Position numbers and translations under genes: made by a program. A stretch of DNA of 64,000 nt, taken from Pedobacter sp. W3I1. Its GTDB lineage: Bacteria; Bacteroidota; Bacteroidia; Sphingobacteriales; Sphingobacteriaceae. Of this stretch, positions 35,024-45,400 are shown one piece after another; positions within the stretch are counted from its first letter, which is position 1, and every line of letters starts with the position of its first letter. The stretch spans positions 5,518,001-5,582,000 of the forward strand of contig NZ_JAUSXN010000001.1 of assembly GCF_030816015.1 (NCBI RefSeq). Reading direction: 5' to 3'. The notes below the pieces were generated by a model. The model saw only the letters and a program-made list of their open reading frames with translations. It made no database searches and was not told the origin of the DNA.

Positions 35024-36799
35024 TTAAAATAATTTTATTCTTTGCTTAAGGCTATGCCCGGGATAAAAAGGCCCTGGAAACCTTGCTGAAGCCCCGCCCA
35101 CCGTATTCAGGAAATCCCTGTCAATCGTTATCTTTTTTCCATCAGGATATTCTATATACTGCTTGCTCAACGCAAAAAAGCCTAAAAAATCAGCTGTTAA
35201 TGCCGGGATTTTTATTGGCTTTAGTGCTTCTTTTTTCCAAAATAATGCTACCCCTTTCTGGTTGTGTTCCAGGCGAAAGGAAAAACTATTTTTGGTTTTT
35301 GAGCTGTTCAGATCTGCCCAGCTTAGCGGAAGGGCTCCATCTGCATAAAGATTAAAATCTGCTTCACCTCCTGCTGGCTTTGCTATGCCTGCCCCTTTAC
35401 CGATAAAAAGATTTCCATACCATCGGTGGTCGATATCAAGAGCAGGAATCGTCTGTTTGATCACCAGGCTATGCGGTAAAAAATTGGAGGTTGATACTGA
35501 TTTCCCGGGTTGCCGGCCATTGTAGAAACTACAGTTATAGAACAGGTTTTGAACAAAAACATTTGCTTCTGATGCCTCCATCTTTACTCCCGCCATATCT
35601 TTATCTGCAGTATCGGCCATTGCAAGTATATTGTTGTCAAATAAAACGGGCCCATGGTTTTTAAACAGGTAAAACAACCCGGCATCACTGTCTGAAATAA
35701 TATTCCTGGATAGACGGGCGCCCTGAAAAATTGGCCCTAAAAATACACCATAACCGTTTTTTCCATAAACCCTGCGGATCAGGTTATGTGTAATGGTGGC
35801 ATCAACCGCCATGGCCAGCCGGATACCTGCAGATTCATTACCTGTATAACTGCCATCCTGGTTGATGTTCTCTATCAGATTATCCTGGATAGTGCTTGAA
35901 GTACCACCAATTAATCCAAAAATACCGGCCTGACCACAATTGAAAATATGGTTTCCTTTGATCTGATGATGTCCAACCGAAGCCAGATCTGTATAATCGT
36001 TAAACTCCGGTCGTCCTGGATTAGCATCGGCATAAACATGCCCCGTTACGCCTATAGAAATACCTACAGCGTGGCATTCACTGATGGAACAGTCTATTAT
36101 GTTCCAATACTTTCCATTTTTAGTATCTATTGCACCGGGCTGTTCGGCATAAATAGAGGCATAATCATTAAAAATCTGACTGATAGCAATCCCCTCAATG
36201 GTAAGATAATCTACACTAGGCAGGGCACTGATGCCGACACTTCTGATTGATAGTTCCGTTAGTCCGACATTAGGGTCCAATGCACCGAAATTCGCCCAGA
36301 TTACCGTTTTTCCATGCTCCAGGGTTTTAGTCCATCGCAGCGCATTGCTGCACTCCTGAAGGGTAGGTACATTGACCAGTTTTTGACCATTAATGAAGAG
36401 CATCATCCCGGTTTGAGCAGCATCCAGCGTACACTGCCAGAGTTTGTTTTTACCCTTTATCCAGCCTGTCTTCCGGTCAGAACCTTTGATCATGACTTTT
36501 GCCGGGTTTAAAGCTTGCAGCGTAATCCTTTTGTCCTCAGAACTTCCACCACGTGCAAATACCACCGATTCACGGTAAACTCCTGACGAGACGAGTATCT
36601 TATCTCCAGGCATTGCCTTTAAAACAGCATAACTGATCGTTCTTAAAGGTTTAGCTACCGAGCCGTCTGCCTTATCGCTCCCAGATATGGAAACATAAAT
36701 ACTTTTTGGGGGAACTGGAGCCGGGACATGTTCGAAAGCCTTGTCCGCAAATTGCATCAGTAAGGGAAAAATCAGAAATATGATAATTTTATTCATCAA
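35024..36799 (-). CDS. secreted right-handed beta-helix protein, possible polysaccharide lyase/hydrolase
   Basis: A 591-residue protein with a signal segment (MMNKIIIFLIFPLLMQFADKA). SIYVSISGSDKADGSVAKPLRTISYAVLKAMPGDKILVSSGVYRE is the DUF1565-type start of many beta-helix enzymes. Repeated turns follow, such as HHQIKGNHIFNCGQAGIFG, STIQDNLIENINQDGSYTGNESAGIRL, TITHNLIRRVYGKNGYGVFLG and ARLSRNIISDSDAGLFYLF. The C-terminus ARFPGPFYPGHSLKQRIKLF is not recognised. Catalytic residues cannot be assigned. The first gene of a five-gene minus-strand run (beta-helix, lyase, esterase, LacI, beta-helix glycosidase). Confidence 0.7.
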   Translation of the reverse strand: MMNKIIIFLIFPLLMQFADKAFEHVPAPVPPKSIYVSISGSDKADGSVAKPLRTISYAVLKAMPGDKILVSSGVYRESVVFARGGSSEDKRITLQALNPAKVMIKGSDRKTGWIKGKNKLWQCTLDAAQTGMMLFINGQKLVNVPTLQECSNALRWTKTLEHGKTVIWANFGALDPNVGLTELSIRSVGISALPSVDYLTIEGIAISQIFNDYASIYAEQPGAIDTKNGKYWNIIDCSISECHAVGISIGVTGHVYADANPGRPEFNDYTDLASVGHHQIKGNHIFNCGQAGIFGLIGGTSSTIQDNLIENINQDGSYTGNESAGIRLAMAVDATITHNLIRRVYGKNGYGVFLGPIFQGARLSRNIISDSDAGLFYLFKNHGPVLFDNNILAMADTADKDMAGVKMEASEANVFVQNLFYNCSFYNGRQPGKSVSTSNFLPHSLVIKQTIPALDIDHRWYGNLFIGKGAGIAKPAGGEADFNLYADGALPLSWADLNSSKTKNSFSFRLEHNQKGVALFWKKEALKPIKIPALTADFLGFFALSKQYIEYPDGKKITIDRDFLNTVGGASARFPGPFYPGHSLKQRIKLF

Positions 36800-37007
36800 T
36801 GGTTATAGGGTTTCTTTTGTTAATGAAAGATCCGACAGGATAAAATATTTTCGGATTCCATGAAATAATGACACCAGGTTGCCGCTGGGATACTCTAAAT
36901 ATCCAAAAATTGTTTGCCAGAGAATATCCTGGTGATGTGGTATTTACTTATATCTGGCTACTCAAACTTAATTAAACAAAACCGGTTTAGCAAAATGAGC
37001 GTATTTT

Positions 37008-37165
37008 TCAGAGGTCAGTTTTTTAGCAAAAAACAAAGGAGTTGGGTGACCGGTAAGATAAATCGTCATCCCGACCGCAGTGGAGAGATCTTTTAAACAT
37101 AGTCCAAAGATCTCTCCACTCCGCGTTGCTCCGGTCGAGAGGACGACCTTTCTACTGACGACCGC
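37008..37165. repeat. composite repeat, partial copy D
   Basis: CAGAGGTCAG and AAAACAAAGGAGTTGGGTGA lead to an 82-bp palindrome (37064-37145, CGTCATCCCGACCGCAG...CGGTCGAGAGGACG). The same order is found in copy B, complement of about 21855-21995. It lies between the beta-helix gene's start and the next gene's stop. The rest of 36800-37242 shows no gene. Confidence 0.8.
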
Positions 37166-37242
37166 CGCGCTTAACTTAATGATTATGACTGCCCTGGGCA
37201 GTCGAAAAAAGGAATCAGATAAAAGACGATTGGTAGCGAAGC

Positions 37243-38373
37243 TTATTTGCTGCCAAGGTAAAGTAAGCCACCAAAGCCTGGTTGGTCACGATCATAGCCT
37301 TCTGCTCCCATTTTTGCTATTACCTGCTGGGTAAAGGGCATCGAAAGTCCCTTTCTGCGTACATAATGGTTATAAACCATTTGGTAGATGGGTATAAATC
37401 TGCCCCTTCCCTGAACGGATATCTGTTCCCATTCACTATATTTCCCGGTAATATCCTTCCATTTTTTAAACGGGACCTGGTTGCCAAGGTTATAGCTGGC
37501 GGTATATTCAAATCCTTTTAACAGCCGGTTATTAAGCGCACCATAAAGGTCATCACCCTGTTTCCATGCAATCTCACAAACAGTGGCCATTGCCCCGATA
37601 CCTAACTGAGAATGGCCCTGATCTCTGCCACTTTCCTGTATCTGTCCGGTTTTCCCATCTATATAATTGGCTATGGTGCCGTTATCGTTAGCATGAAGAT
37701 AAAAATGTACCGCTTTATCATACATTTTCTGATCATCAAGATAGATTGCAGCTGAGAGGTAGAATTTTGTTACTATTGGACCCCAATTGCCATTTGTGTA
37801 GGGAGGACTTGCATAAAACTGCTCACAAACTGGTAGAAAAATCCCGGTTACCATGCGGGTTATCCGTTCAAGCTTTTTGGGATCAGCACCTTTAAAATCG
37901 TGTCTCAGGATTTCCAGCACATTGATAATCTTGGTCCCTTCTAAACCGACCAATAATGGTGCGTCGTTGGTAGCCGGAATGCGCTGCAGGGAATCTGCAT
38001 AGCCCAGCAATATCGAAATGGCCTTTTCGGCATGTTTTTGATCGTGTGTAGCTATCCACATAAGGCTGTTAAGATAAGCCGCGCTGAAGTCTGCTTCCAT
38101 GAGGCTCTTGGTATTCCCAAATTCCCCATCCCTTGATATTACCCTGAACGGCCCTTTCATTACATAAGTTGAGCTGGCCAGTGGATTATCCCTTAGCAGT
38201 TGAAACGATGCGTATCCGGCCGAGTTTTTATCCTGAGCGGTGTGATATATTCTTTGCAGATCTGCGCTGGAAAAAAGGATACCGGGATGTATAAATTTCT
38301 TCTGTGCTGATGAAACAGAACTTAAAAAAAACAGAAAATAGACAATCAAATAAAGACGCTGTATTTTTTTCAT
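37243..38373 (-). CDS. secreted alginate-lyase-family polysaccharide lyase, copy 2
   Basis: About 376 residues from MKKIQRLYLIVYFLFFLSSV, a good signal peptide start (an in-frame ATG 23 codons earlier is less suitable). It contains HPGILFSSADLQRIYHTA, a YVMKGPFRVISRDGE segment also present in the giant lyase (YVMAGPFATVTRAPD), YTNGNWGPIVTKFY, and QESGRDQGHSQLGIGAMATVCEIAWKQGDD. The shared order of motifs shows that it is a paralogue of the copy at 33808 and of the N-terminal domain of the giant protein. It should be periplasmic or surface-bound and cleave a uronate-containing chain. It is divergent from the GH97 gene at 38594 across a 220-bp promoter region. Confidence 0.8.
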   Translation of the reverse strand: MKKIQRLYLIVYFLFFLSSVSSAQKKFIHPGILFSSADLQRIYHTAQDKNSAGYASFQLLRDNPLASSTYVMKGPFRVISRDGEFGNTKSLMEADFSAAYLNSLMWIATHDQKHAEKAISILLGYADSLQRIPATNDAPLLVGLEGTKIINVLEILRHDFKGADPKKLERITRMVTGIFLPVCEQFYASPPYTNGNWGPIVTKFYLSAAIYLDDQKMYDKAVHFYLHANDNGTIANYIDGKTGQIQESGRDQGHSQLGIGAMATVCEIAWKQGDDLYGALNNRLLKGFEYTASYNLGNQVPFKKWKDITGKYSEWEQISVQGRGRFIPIYQMVYNHYVRRKGLSMPFTQQVIAKMGAEGYDRDQPGFGGLLYLGSK

Positions 38374-38593
38374 TGTTTTGCGGTTAAATGGAGATTTTGA
38401 AATATACATTATACGACACGAAAAATAGAAGACCATACTCACCTTGTAACACCTCGGATATAAACATATTTTTCAGAGTATCCCACGCTTTTCCTTTTGT
38501 CAATATTCACCAATCTGACCTCCGGCCAATCCCCGATTGTAGCAGAATATGATCAAAAAACAAAAATCGTAACCCTATTCAAATTAAACATTC

Positions 38594-40423
38594 ATGAAAA
38601 AAGAGAAAATTTTCACATTGCTGATCGCCTTAGGCTTCGGGATTTCCCCCTCATTTGCACAGGTTCAGCAGATCATTTCGATTCAGTCTCCTGAAAAGGG
38701 AACAAAAGTGGATATCGGCTTATTTTCAAAAAAGGAGATCAGGTACCGCATGAGCAAAAATGGAAAAGAAATACTGGGCTGGTCTGCTCTGGGCCTGCAA
38801 ATTGATTCGAAGGAAGCGGCTTCAGAGGTGAGCATTACAGGCACATCCGGAAGTTCGCACCGGGAAGATATCATCAACCTGCTTGGAGAGAACAGGATCA
38901 TTAGTAATAACTATAATGAACGCAGGATTAACTTAAAATCACAAGGTTATTCTTCTTCAATACTTTTCCGTGTGTTTGATGGCAGTTTGGCCATCAGATA
39001 TATTATACCCCGGCAAAAGAAAAAAAAGGAAATAACCATTTTACGGGAAAACACGGGTTTCCATCTCAATAACCAATACCTGATTTACCAGTACCACCAG
39101 GAATCTGTATTCAAACCGCTACCTGTTGATTCACTAAAGGGAAGTTCTGACCTTCCTTCCACTTTGGCAGCAAAGGACTCCTACTTAAGTATTGGAGAGG
39201 CAGAAAACACCGGATATACCAAAGCAGAACTTACCCACGGTATAGCTCCGGGATCGCTCCAGGTTTCATTTGAAAAAGATAGCCAGGTAAGAGCAGCACT
39301 GCCTTTTCAGAGTCCCTGGAGAACTATAAGTGTTTCAGAAAATGCGATTGGTCTTCATCACTTTAGCGAACTGCCTTTCAAGCTTTCTGGTGCCCCTTCA
39401 TCTCATCGCCCAGACAAGCCAATTGCTGGAAAACTAATGCGTGCCCAGCTCAATACGCAGTCCGCCCTTGATTGTATAGACCTGGCAGAAAAAATGGACT
39501 TCAGGTATATCATGTTCGATGCGGGTTGGTATGGGCCGGAAAGAAGTAAATCCTCTGATCCAAGAATTCCGATTGCAGACATCGACATGGAAAAAGTAAT
39601 CAATTATGGTAGGCAACATCAGGTTGGACTGATCCTCTATGTAAATTATATCGGACTACAAGCACATCTTGACGAGATCCTTCCCTTGTATAAAAAGTGG
39701 GGCGTTAAGGGCATCAAATTTGGGTTTATCGATGGCCTGAGTCAAAAAGGACTGCAGTGGCTTTCCTCTGCAATAAAGAAGGTTAATGATAAGGGGTTAG
39801 TGCTGAATATCCATGACAATTATAAACCTACGGGCCTGAGCAGAACCTATCCGTTTCTATTAACCCAGGAAGGAATCCGTGGTGATGAAAATTGCCCTGA
39901 TGCATTCCATACCACTGTACTTCCCTTCACACGTTTTTTGGCAGGGGCGGCTGATTTTACTTTTTGTTTCCCCAATCCAAAAGATCAATTCCATAAAAAC
40001 CTTAAAGTAAGCAAGGCACAGCAGCTTGCACTTACCGTAATTAATTTTAGCCCGCTACAGTCTATTTTCTGGTACGGCCGGCCAAAAGATTATACCAATT
40101 GGGATGAGATAGAATTTTTCCGCAAGGTACCTACGGTTTGGGACCGCACGATATACCTTCAGGGGGAGATAGGAAAAAGTATCAGTGTTGCAAGAAAAAG
40201 CGGAAACAGCTGGTTTATAGGTTCGGCAGCTGGAGAAAATGACTGGAAAGATACAATGGTTATGGACTTTCTTGATGCCAATAAGGCATATACCGCAACA
40301 ATCTGGGAGGATGCTGGTGATCAAAAACTTTCAAAAAAAACGATCATAGTAAAAAGAGGCTATCAAATGCCTTTTATGATCAGGGCTGCAGGCGGTATAG
40401 CGATCGAGATCACACTAAATTAG
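38594..40423 (+). CDS. secreted GH97 glycosidase (plus strand)
   Basis: A 609-residue protein, the only plus-strand protein gene in the sugar locus. The signal peptide is 1-22 (FAQ). An N-terminal beta-super-sandwich (about 25-275) precedes the barrel: MDFRYIMFDAGWYGPE, LYKKWGVKGIKFGFIDG, LVLNIHDNYKPTGLSRTYPF, LTQEGIRGDENCPD and VLPFTRFLAGAADFTF, all classical GH97 blocks. A C-terminal beta domain follows. In retaining GH97 alpha-galactosidases an Asp follows the Lys-x pair of the KGIKFGF block; here it is Gly, as recalled for SusB-type inverting members. Alpha-glucosidase or alpha-galactosidase-type action is expected. The family call is strong. Confidence 0.9.
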   Translation: MKKEKIFTLLIALGFGISPSFAQVQQIISIQSPEKGTKVDIGLFSKKEIRYRMSKNGKEILGWSALGLQIDSKEAASEVSITGTSGSSHREDIINLLGENRIISNNYNERRINLKSQGYSSSILFRVFDGSLAIRYIIPRQKKKKEITILRENTGFHLNNQYLIYQYHQESVFKPLPVDSLKGSSDLPSTLAAKDSYLSIGEAENTGYTKAELTHGIAPGSLQVSFEKDSQVRAALPFQSPWRTISVSENAIGLHHFSELPFKLSGAPSSHRPDKPIAGKLMRAQLNTQSALDCIDLAEKMDFRYIMFDAGWYGPERSKSSDPRIPIADIDMEKVINYGRQHQVGLILYVNYIGLQAHLDEILPLYKKWGVKGIKFGFIDGLSQKGLQWLSSAIKKVNDKGLVLNIHDNYKPTGLSRTYPFLLTQEGIRGDENCPDAFHTTVLPFTRFLAGAADFTFCFPNPKDQFHKNLKVSKAQQLALTVINFSPLQSIFWYGRPKDYTNWDEIEFFRKVPTVWDRTIYLQGEIGKSISVARKSGNSWFIGSAAGENDWKDTMVMDFLDANKAYTATIWEDAGDQKLSKKTIIVKRGYQMPFMIRAAGGIAIEITLN

Positions 40424-40447
40424 TCTTTACCGAAATCAGCATAAAAA

Positions 40448-40670
40448 GAGGTTGTATCATAAATATAGATTTGTCATCCTGAGGGTTAATTTATTGGATA
40501 AAATTAATATAAATGACATGGAAGTTTAAGGAGATAGCTCCCTCAAGCTATCGTCATTTCGAGCGGAGTGCAACGCAGTCGAGAAATCTGCCTAGATAGA
40601 TCTCTCCGTTTCGCTGCGCTTCAGTCGAGATGACGACGCTTTTTATTGAAGTCTGTCAATGGTAGGGCTA
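40448..40670. repeat. composite repeat, partial copy C
   Basis: Starts with the outer end GAGGTTGTATCATAAATATA and GTCATCCTGAGGGTTAATTT, then a diverged palindrome (40552-40635, CGTCATTTCGAGCGG...CAGTCGAGATGACG). The right half is missing. It fills the gap between the convergent GH97 and GH43 genes, where it may act as a two-way terminator. Confidence 0.75.
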
Positions 40671-40679
40671 TTTATCTAA

Positions 40680-41708
40680 TTATTTTATGATCGCTGTTTC
40701 TCCTGTTTTCACATTGATGCGCCATGGTTTAGGTCCAGGAAGCCTGAGTTTACCATCACCGATCTCCAGGGGCATCCAAAGGTACCGCGAATCCCATTGG
40801 GTACGGGGTTTCCATTTGTCGGCCACAAAGATGACAGCAGTTGATTTTGTACCCACAACCTTAAGCATAAAGGTCGACTGTGATCCGTAGGTATTGGTTG
40901 CAGGTGGCGCAATATCTTCGAACTCAGACCATGGTCCTTCCAGGGATTTAGCCGTTGCGTACTTATTGGGGTTTGGGTTCCAACTGGTCAGTGCCGAACC
41001 AATTGCATAATAAAGTCCATTATATTTGACCACGGCTCCGCCTTCCAGGGGTGCCTTAATGATACAGATATCTTTTTCAACATCCAGGTAATCTTCAGAA
41101 AGTTTCGCAATGTGAAAACCTTTAACCGGCCTGTCTTCAAAAATAAGATATGCAGATCCATCATCATCTATAAACTGGCCTATATCACGGCTTTCCTTAC
41201 CTAAGGGGCGGAAAGCACGAATAAACCTGTAAGGTCCTGTAGGAGAATCGCCAATAGCCACACCTACCCGCGCATAGCTATAATTACCTTTCTGACCCTT
41301 TACCTGCCCATCGATATGCATATACATGATGTATTTTCCGGTCTTGATGTTATGGTAAACCTTTGGGCGTTCTAATACCCATTTTTTGCCAAGGCTGTCG
41401 GGATCGGTCATTTTAAATACATCTCCCCTGAATTTCCAGTTCATCAGATCTTTTGAGGAATAGCAGCTCACATACCTGTAATTAGAATCCAATCCCTGGC
41501 GGCGCTCTTCTCCATACCAGTAATAAGTATTCTTCACCTTAGTAATCCCTCCGCCGTGTGCCTGGATATGGTTTCCCTTATCGTCTGGCCAAAGTTCGCC
41601 GGGAAGGATTGATTTTCGCTGCTGTGCCATACCTGTTGCAGTGTATAATAACGCAAACAGGGCAAAGGCAAATCTGAACAGACATTTGCCTGCATGGTTC
41701 ATTTTCAT
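40680..41708 (-). CDS. secreted GH43 protein of the galactanase-like branch
   Basis: A 342-residue protein with a signal peptide (ends GMA-QQR). A single five-bladed propeller runs from HIQAHGGGITKVKNTYYWYGE; it has KDLMNWKFRGDVF, WVLERPKVYHN, RDIGQFIDDDGSAYLIFED and KAPLEGGAVVKYNGLYYAIGSALTSWNPNPN. The first-blade Asp base of most GH43 is replaced by the HGGG context known from exo-beta-1,3-galactanase-like subfamilies, while a Glu in PLEGG (about 219) can serve as acid. Beta-galactan-directed activity is therefore possible but inferred. It is 20 nt downstream of the ECF sigma gene and probably co-transcribed with it. Confidence 0.82.
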   Translation of the reverse strand: MKMNHAGKCLFRFAFALFALLYTATGMAQQRKSILPGELWPDDKGNHIQAHGGGITKVKNTYYWYGEERRQGLDSNYRYVSCYSSKDLMNWKFRGDVFKMTDPDSLGKKWVLERPKVYHNIKTGKYIMYMHIDGQVKGQKGNYSYARVGVAIGDSPTGPYRFIRAFRPLGKESRDIGQFIDDDGSAYLIFEDRPVKGFHIAKLSEDYLDVEKDICIIKAPLEGGAVVKYNGLYYAIGSALTSWNPNPNKYATAKSLEGPWSEFEDIAPPATNTYGSQSTFMLKVVGTKSTAVIFVADKWKPRTQWDSRYLWMPLEIGDGKLRLPGPKPWRINVKTGETAIIK

Positions 41709-41728
41709 TTTATGTGGTTTCTTTTTTA

Positions 41729-42292
41729 CTAAGCTGCGTAAACGGATGAAAGGTCTGAGACCTGTCGAAGGGTTTGTACCGCACGGTAAACGTGGTTTAT
41801 CACAGACTGATAACGTATCTTGAGGATTTCGGCAATCTGTGGATAGCTGAGCTCATCATAAAAACGCATGGTGAGTATTTCCCGCTGTTTGGCTGGAAGC
41901 GAATTGAGTGCCGTTACCATTTGCTGCTTCATCAGGGAGTCAGATTCATTAGATACCATGATATCCTCTGCTGAAAAGACTAAACCTGGAACAGGCATTA
42001 AAGTCAGTTTAGATTCACGGTGTTTGGTTAAACGGATATGGTTAAGTACGATCGACCTGGCAGACCTGTAAAAGTAAGCTTCCACATTTCTGATCGTCCC
42101 GATTTTTTCCCTGTTTTCCCAGAATTTAATAAAAAGATCCTGTAAAAGATCGTTTACCAGATCATCATCATCTAACATTCTGGAGGTAAAAACGAAAAGC
42201 TTTGGATAAAGTTTTGCATGCAGTTGTGCATAATCATGTTCATTTCCCGCTAGTGTACCTTCCCATAATGCAATTAATTTCTCAGTCATCAT
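41729..42292 (-). CDS. ECF sigma-70 factor without adjacent anti-sigma
   Basis: A 187-residue protein. Region 2 includes LFVFTSRMLDDDDLVNDLLQDLFIKFWENREKI and the -10 recognition part VEAYFYRSARSIVLNHIR. Region 4 is LNSLPAKQREILTMRFYDELSYPQIAEILKIRYQSVINHVYRAVQTL. This is the group expanded in Bacteroidota for SusCD control, but no FecR-type anti-sigma gene follows; a GH43 gene does. An inverted repeat lies directly before the start. It may drive one of the SusCD pairs or the GH43. Confidence 0.92.
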   Translation of the reverse strand: MMTEKLIALWEGTLAGNEHDYAQLHAKLYPKLFVFTSRMLDDDDLVNDLLQDLFIKFWENREKIGTIRNVEAYFYRSARSIVLNHIRLTKHRESKLTLMPVPGLVFSAEDIMVSNESDSLMKQQMVTALNSLPAKQREILTMRFYDELSYPQIAEILKIRYQSVINHVYRAVQTLRQVSDLSSVYAA

Positions 42293-42294
42293 AA

Positions 42295-42317
42295 CGTATC
42301 AATATTTGGTTGATACG
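42295..42317. promoter_or_regulatory. inverted repeat at the ECF sigma start
   Basis: Arms CGTATCAA and TTGATACG (8 bp, perfect) enclose 7 bases and end 2 nt before the ATG. It could be an operator or a leader hairpin limiting translation. Confidence 0.5.
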
Positions 42318-42446
42318 AAGATGGTACGCGCTAAAAAAAATGATGGGTATAAATTCGTAAAATAGGAGTGTATTTTCGCCTAACCGCTTTAGCAAGGCCA
42401 AAAAAGCCTTTTTTACCCTACTAAAATCAGCGGTTGATTAAATAAT

Positions 42447-45400
42447 CTATTTCATTTTATACCTTTTATTGAAAGTCTTCCTGTGTTTTCGGATAAATTC
42501 TGAAGGGGTGTTCCCAAAAAGTTTTGAGAACTGTTTGCCGAAATATTTGGCATCATTGAATCCCGAACGGAAAGCCACCTCGGTTACATTATGGTCAGAG
42601 TTGATCATCAGCTCTGCAGCCTTCCTCAAACGGATAAAGCGGATGAAGGAATTCACCGATTGCCCTGAAATGCTTTTTACACGTTTATATAAATTGGAAT
42701 GGCTCATGCCTATCTCGTCGGCAAGCGCTTTGATGCCAAAGTCAGAATCTGTAAGGTGATTTTCAACAACTAAGATACAGGTATCCAAAAATTTCTTATA
42801 CTCTTCAGATACCACCACAGCATTACTCTGGAGCGTGATTTCGTTATAAAAGTAATTTTGGAGATTATTCCTGTTGCGCAGCAGATTGGCTACCCTTGCA
42901 ATCAGGTATTCGCGTTCAAAGGGTTTGTTAATGTAATCATCGGCACCACCGTGAACACTTTTCAGCTTTACTTCCTGAGATGAACTTGCCGTTAATAGAA
43001 TGACAGGGATATAAGAAAGCGTAGGATTGGATTTGATCAACTGACAGAATTCTATCCCATCTATCCCTTGCATCTTGAAATCTGTAATGATCAGGTCCGG
43101 AAGTTTTTCCGCAGCGAGCTGAAGTCCTTGTTCGCCATCTTCTGCCTGATAGACTGTGTAGAGGTCGGAGAAAAGATTGGAAATGTATTGCCTGATATCC
43201 CTTTCATCATCGACAACCAGAATAGATTGCCGGTCGCTAACCAGGTTTACATCCAGACTGATGTTATTTTGCGCTGCAGATTCAGTATGCTCGATGGTAT
43301 ACATCTCATTAAAAAGCGCTTCTGCCCCCTCCTGTTCTTCTTCTATGATCTGGCCAGCAAGATGCGCTTTTCCCTTTAAGAGACAGATATTAAATATACT
43401 TCCGCCTTCGGCCCTGTTTGCATAAGAAATATGGCCAGCATGCGCTTCCATAAACTGTTTAGCCAGGTAGAGGCCGATCCCAAATCCGGATTTATGATTT
43501 CCGTCCGTCCGCTCCGCCTGATAAAAACGATCAAAAATCTTTTCTCCGGCCGTAAGGGGAACCCCTGGCCCGGAATCCTGTACACTAATCAAAAGAGTTT
43601 GATCCTCTTCGGTTAAGCTTACCACTATTTCTCCGCCTTTGGGGGTATATTTGAGTGCATTAGAAATCAGGTTAAACAACACGATTTCGATCTTTATCCT
43701 ATCGGCATAAACTTCGCTATCAACGGCAGCATTTTCAAACCGGTAATCGATCCCTTTGGCTGAGGCCTGTTGAACAAAACAATAAAAAACCTCTCTGGAT
43801 AGTTTTTCAAGATCGAGTTTGACAGCTGTAATGTGCTCAAAACCTTCTTCTGCTTTTCTGAAGAGCAGCAGCTGATCTACCAGTGACAGCATTCTTTTGG
43901 CATTGCGCTGGATCATACTGAGTGCTGCATTTCCGTTACCTTCTACGCTTCCGCTTTTGATCAGGTCATTAATTGGATTAATGATCAGGGAAAGCGGAGA
44001 ACGGAATTCATGCGAAATATTGGTAAAGAATGACATACGTTTCTCGGCAAGTGCCTTTTCCTGCTCATTGATCAGTCTTTCTTTATCATGCGCCAAACGT
44101 TCCATATTATGCCTGGCTACCTGGGTATCATATTCAGCTTTCTTCCGCTGGGATTCAAGACCCACAATCTGAACTTCATATTTTAGACGGGTCTGTGCAG
44201 ACCTGTATCTAAGATATACATAGATAACTGATGAGATAATGGCCAGATACCCCAGGTAGGCCCACCACGTTCTGTACCATGGCGGAAGCACCTTGATCTT
44301 CAGGATAATTTCATTGCGCCCCCATACTCCTTCCGCATTGGTGCTTTTAACCTTAAAGATATAACTGCCTTCTGAAATATGGGTATAAGTCGCTTTTCTG
44401 TCTTTCCCCGAATTTGTCCAGCCCCTGTCCCAGCCATCCATAAAATATTGATAGGAAATCTTCTCCGGGGATGAAAATTCGAGTGCCGTAAAAGAAAAGG
44501 TAAATACTGCCTGATCATAAGGCACCTCTATTTCCCTGATGGCAATATTGTCTTCATCCACAATCAGTTTCAGATTGTCTTCCAGTGGCGTATTGTTAAT
44601 GGTTATTCCGGTAAGAAACAGGCTTGGCATCTGGCTGTGTGGAATGATTTCCCTGGGATCGAAAAGACTAAACCCTTTTATACCCCCGAAAACGATTTCC
44701 CCCGTACCAAGTTTGATTCCCGCGTTGATCTGGAACTGGTTGCTCTGCAAACCGTCACTCTGATAAAAACTTCTGAAAGTACCTTTATCAGGGTTATAAC
44801 ACGAAACGCCGAAATAGGTACTCATCCAGAGATTCCCCTGGTTGTCAGGGATCAGGCTCAGTACTGAATTATTACAAAGGCCGTTTGCAGTAGTTAACCT
44901 GGAGACTATCTTTCTTTTAAAAGGATCAAAAATGATGAGCCCACCACCTTCGGTCCCTATCCAGAGCAATCCTTTTTTATCTTCAAATATCACTCTAACG
45001 GTATAACCAAGATCATAAAATCGGTGTTTCTTTCCTTTGTTATCCACCTCAATCAGCTGGTCAAGATTGCCCGCCCAGATGTGTCCGTCCCTGGCCTGCA
45101 TCATGGTAAACAGATCACCCAGCTTCTGGTCGAAAAGTTCAAATTTATCCAAACTAGCGTTAAAGCGATAAAGCCCTCCAAGAAGGCTTCCACGCCTGAG
45201 GGTTCCCGCCCAGATGTCATGGTCTCTATCTTTAAATACCGTAAAAGCGACCTTGCTTTCTACTCCGGTCTGTGGATCAATAATCTTATACCTGGTAAAT
45301 TTCCCTGTATTTGGATCAAGGCGGTTAGTGCCTTCTGTAAAAGTCCCGATCCAGATGTTGCCATGTCTGTCAGAGACCATAGATGAAATAAAATTACTGG

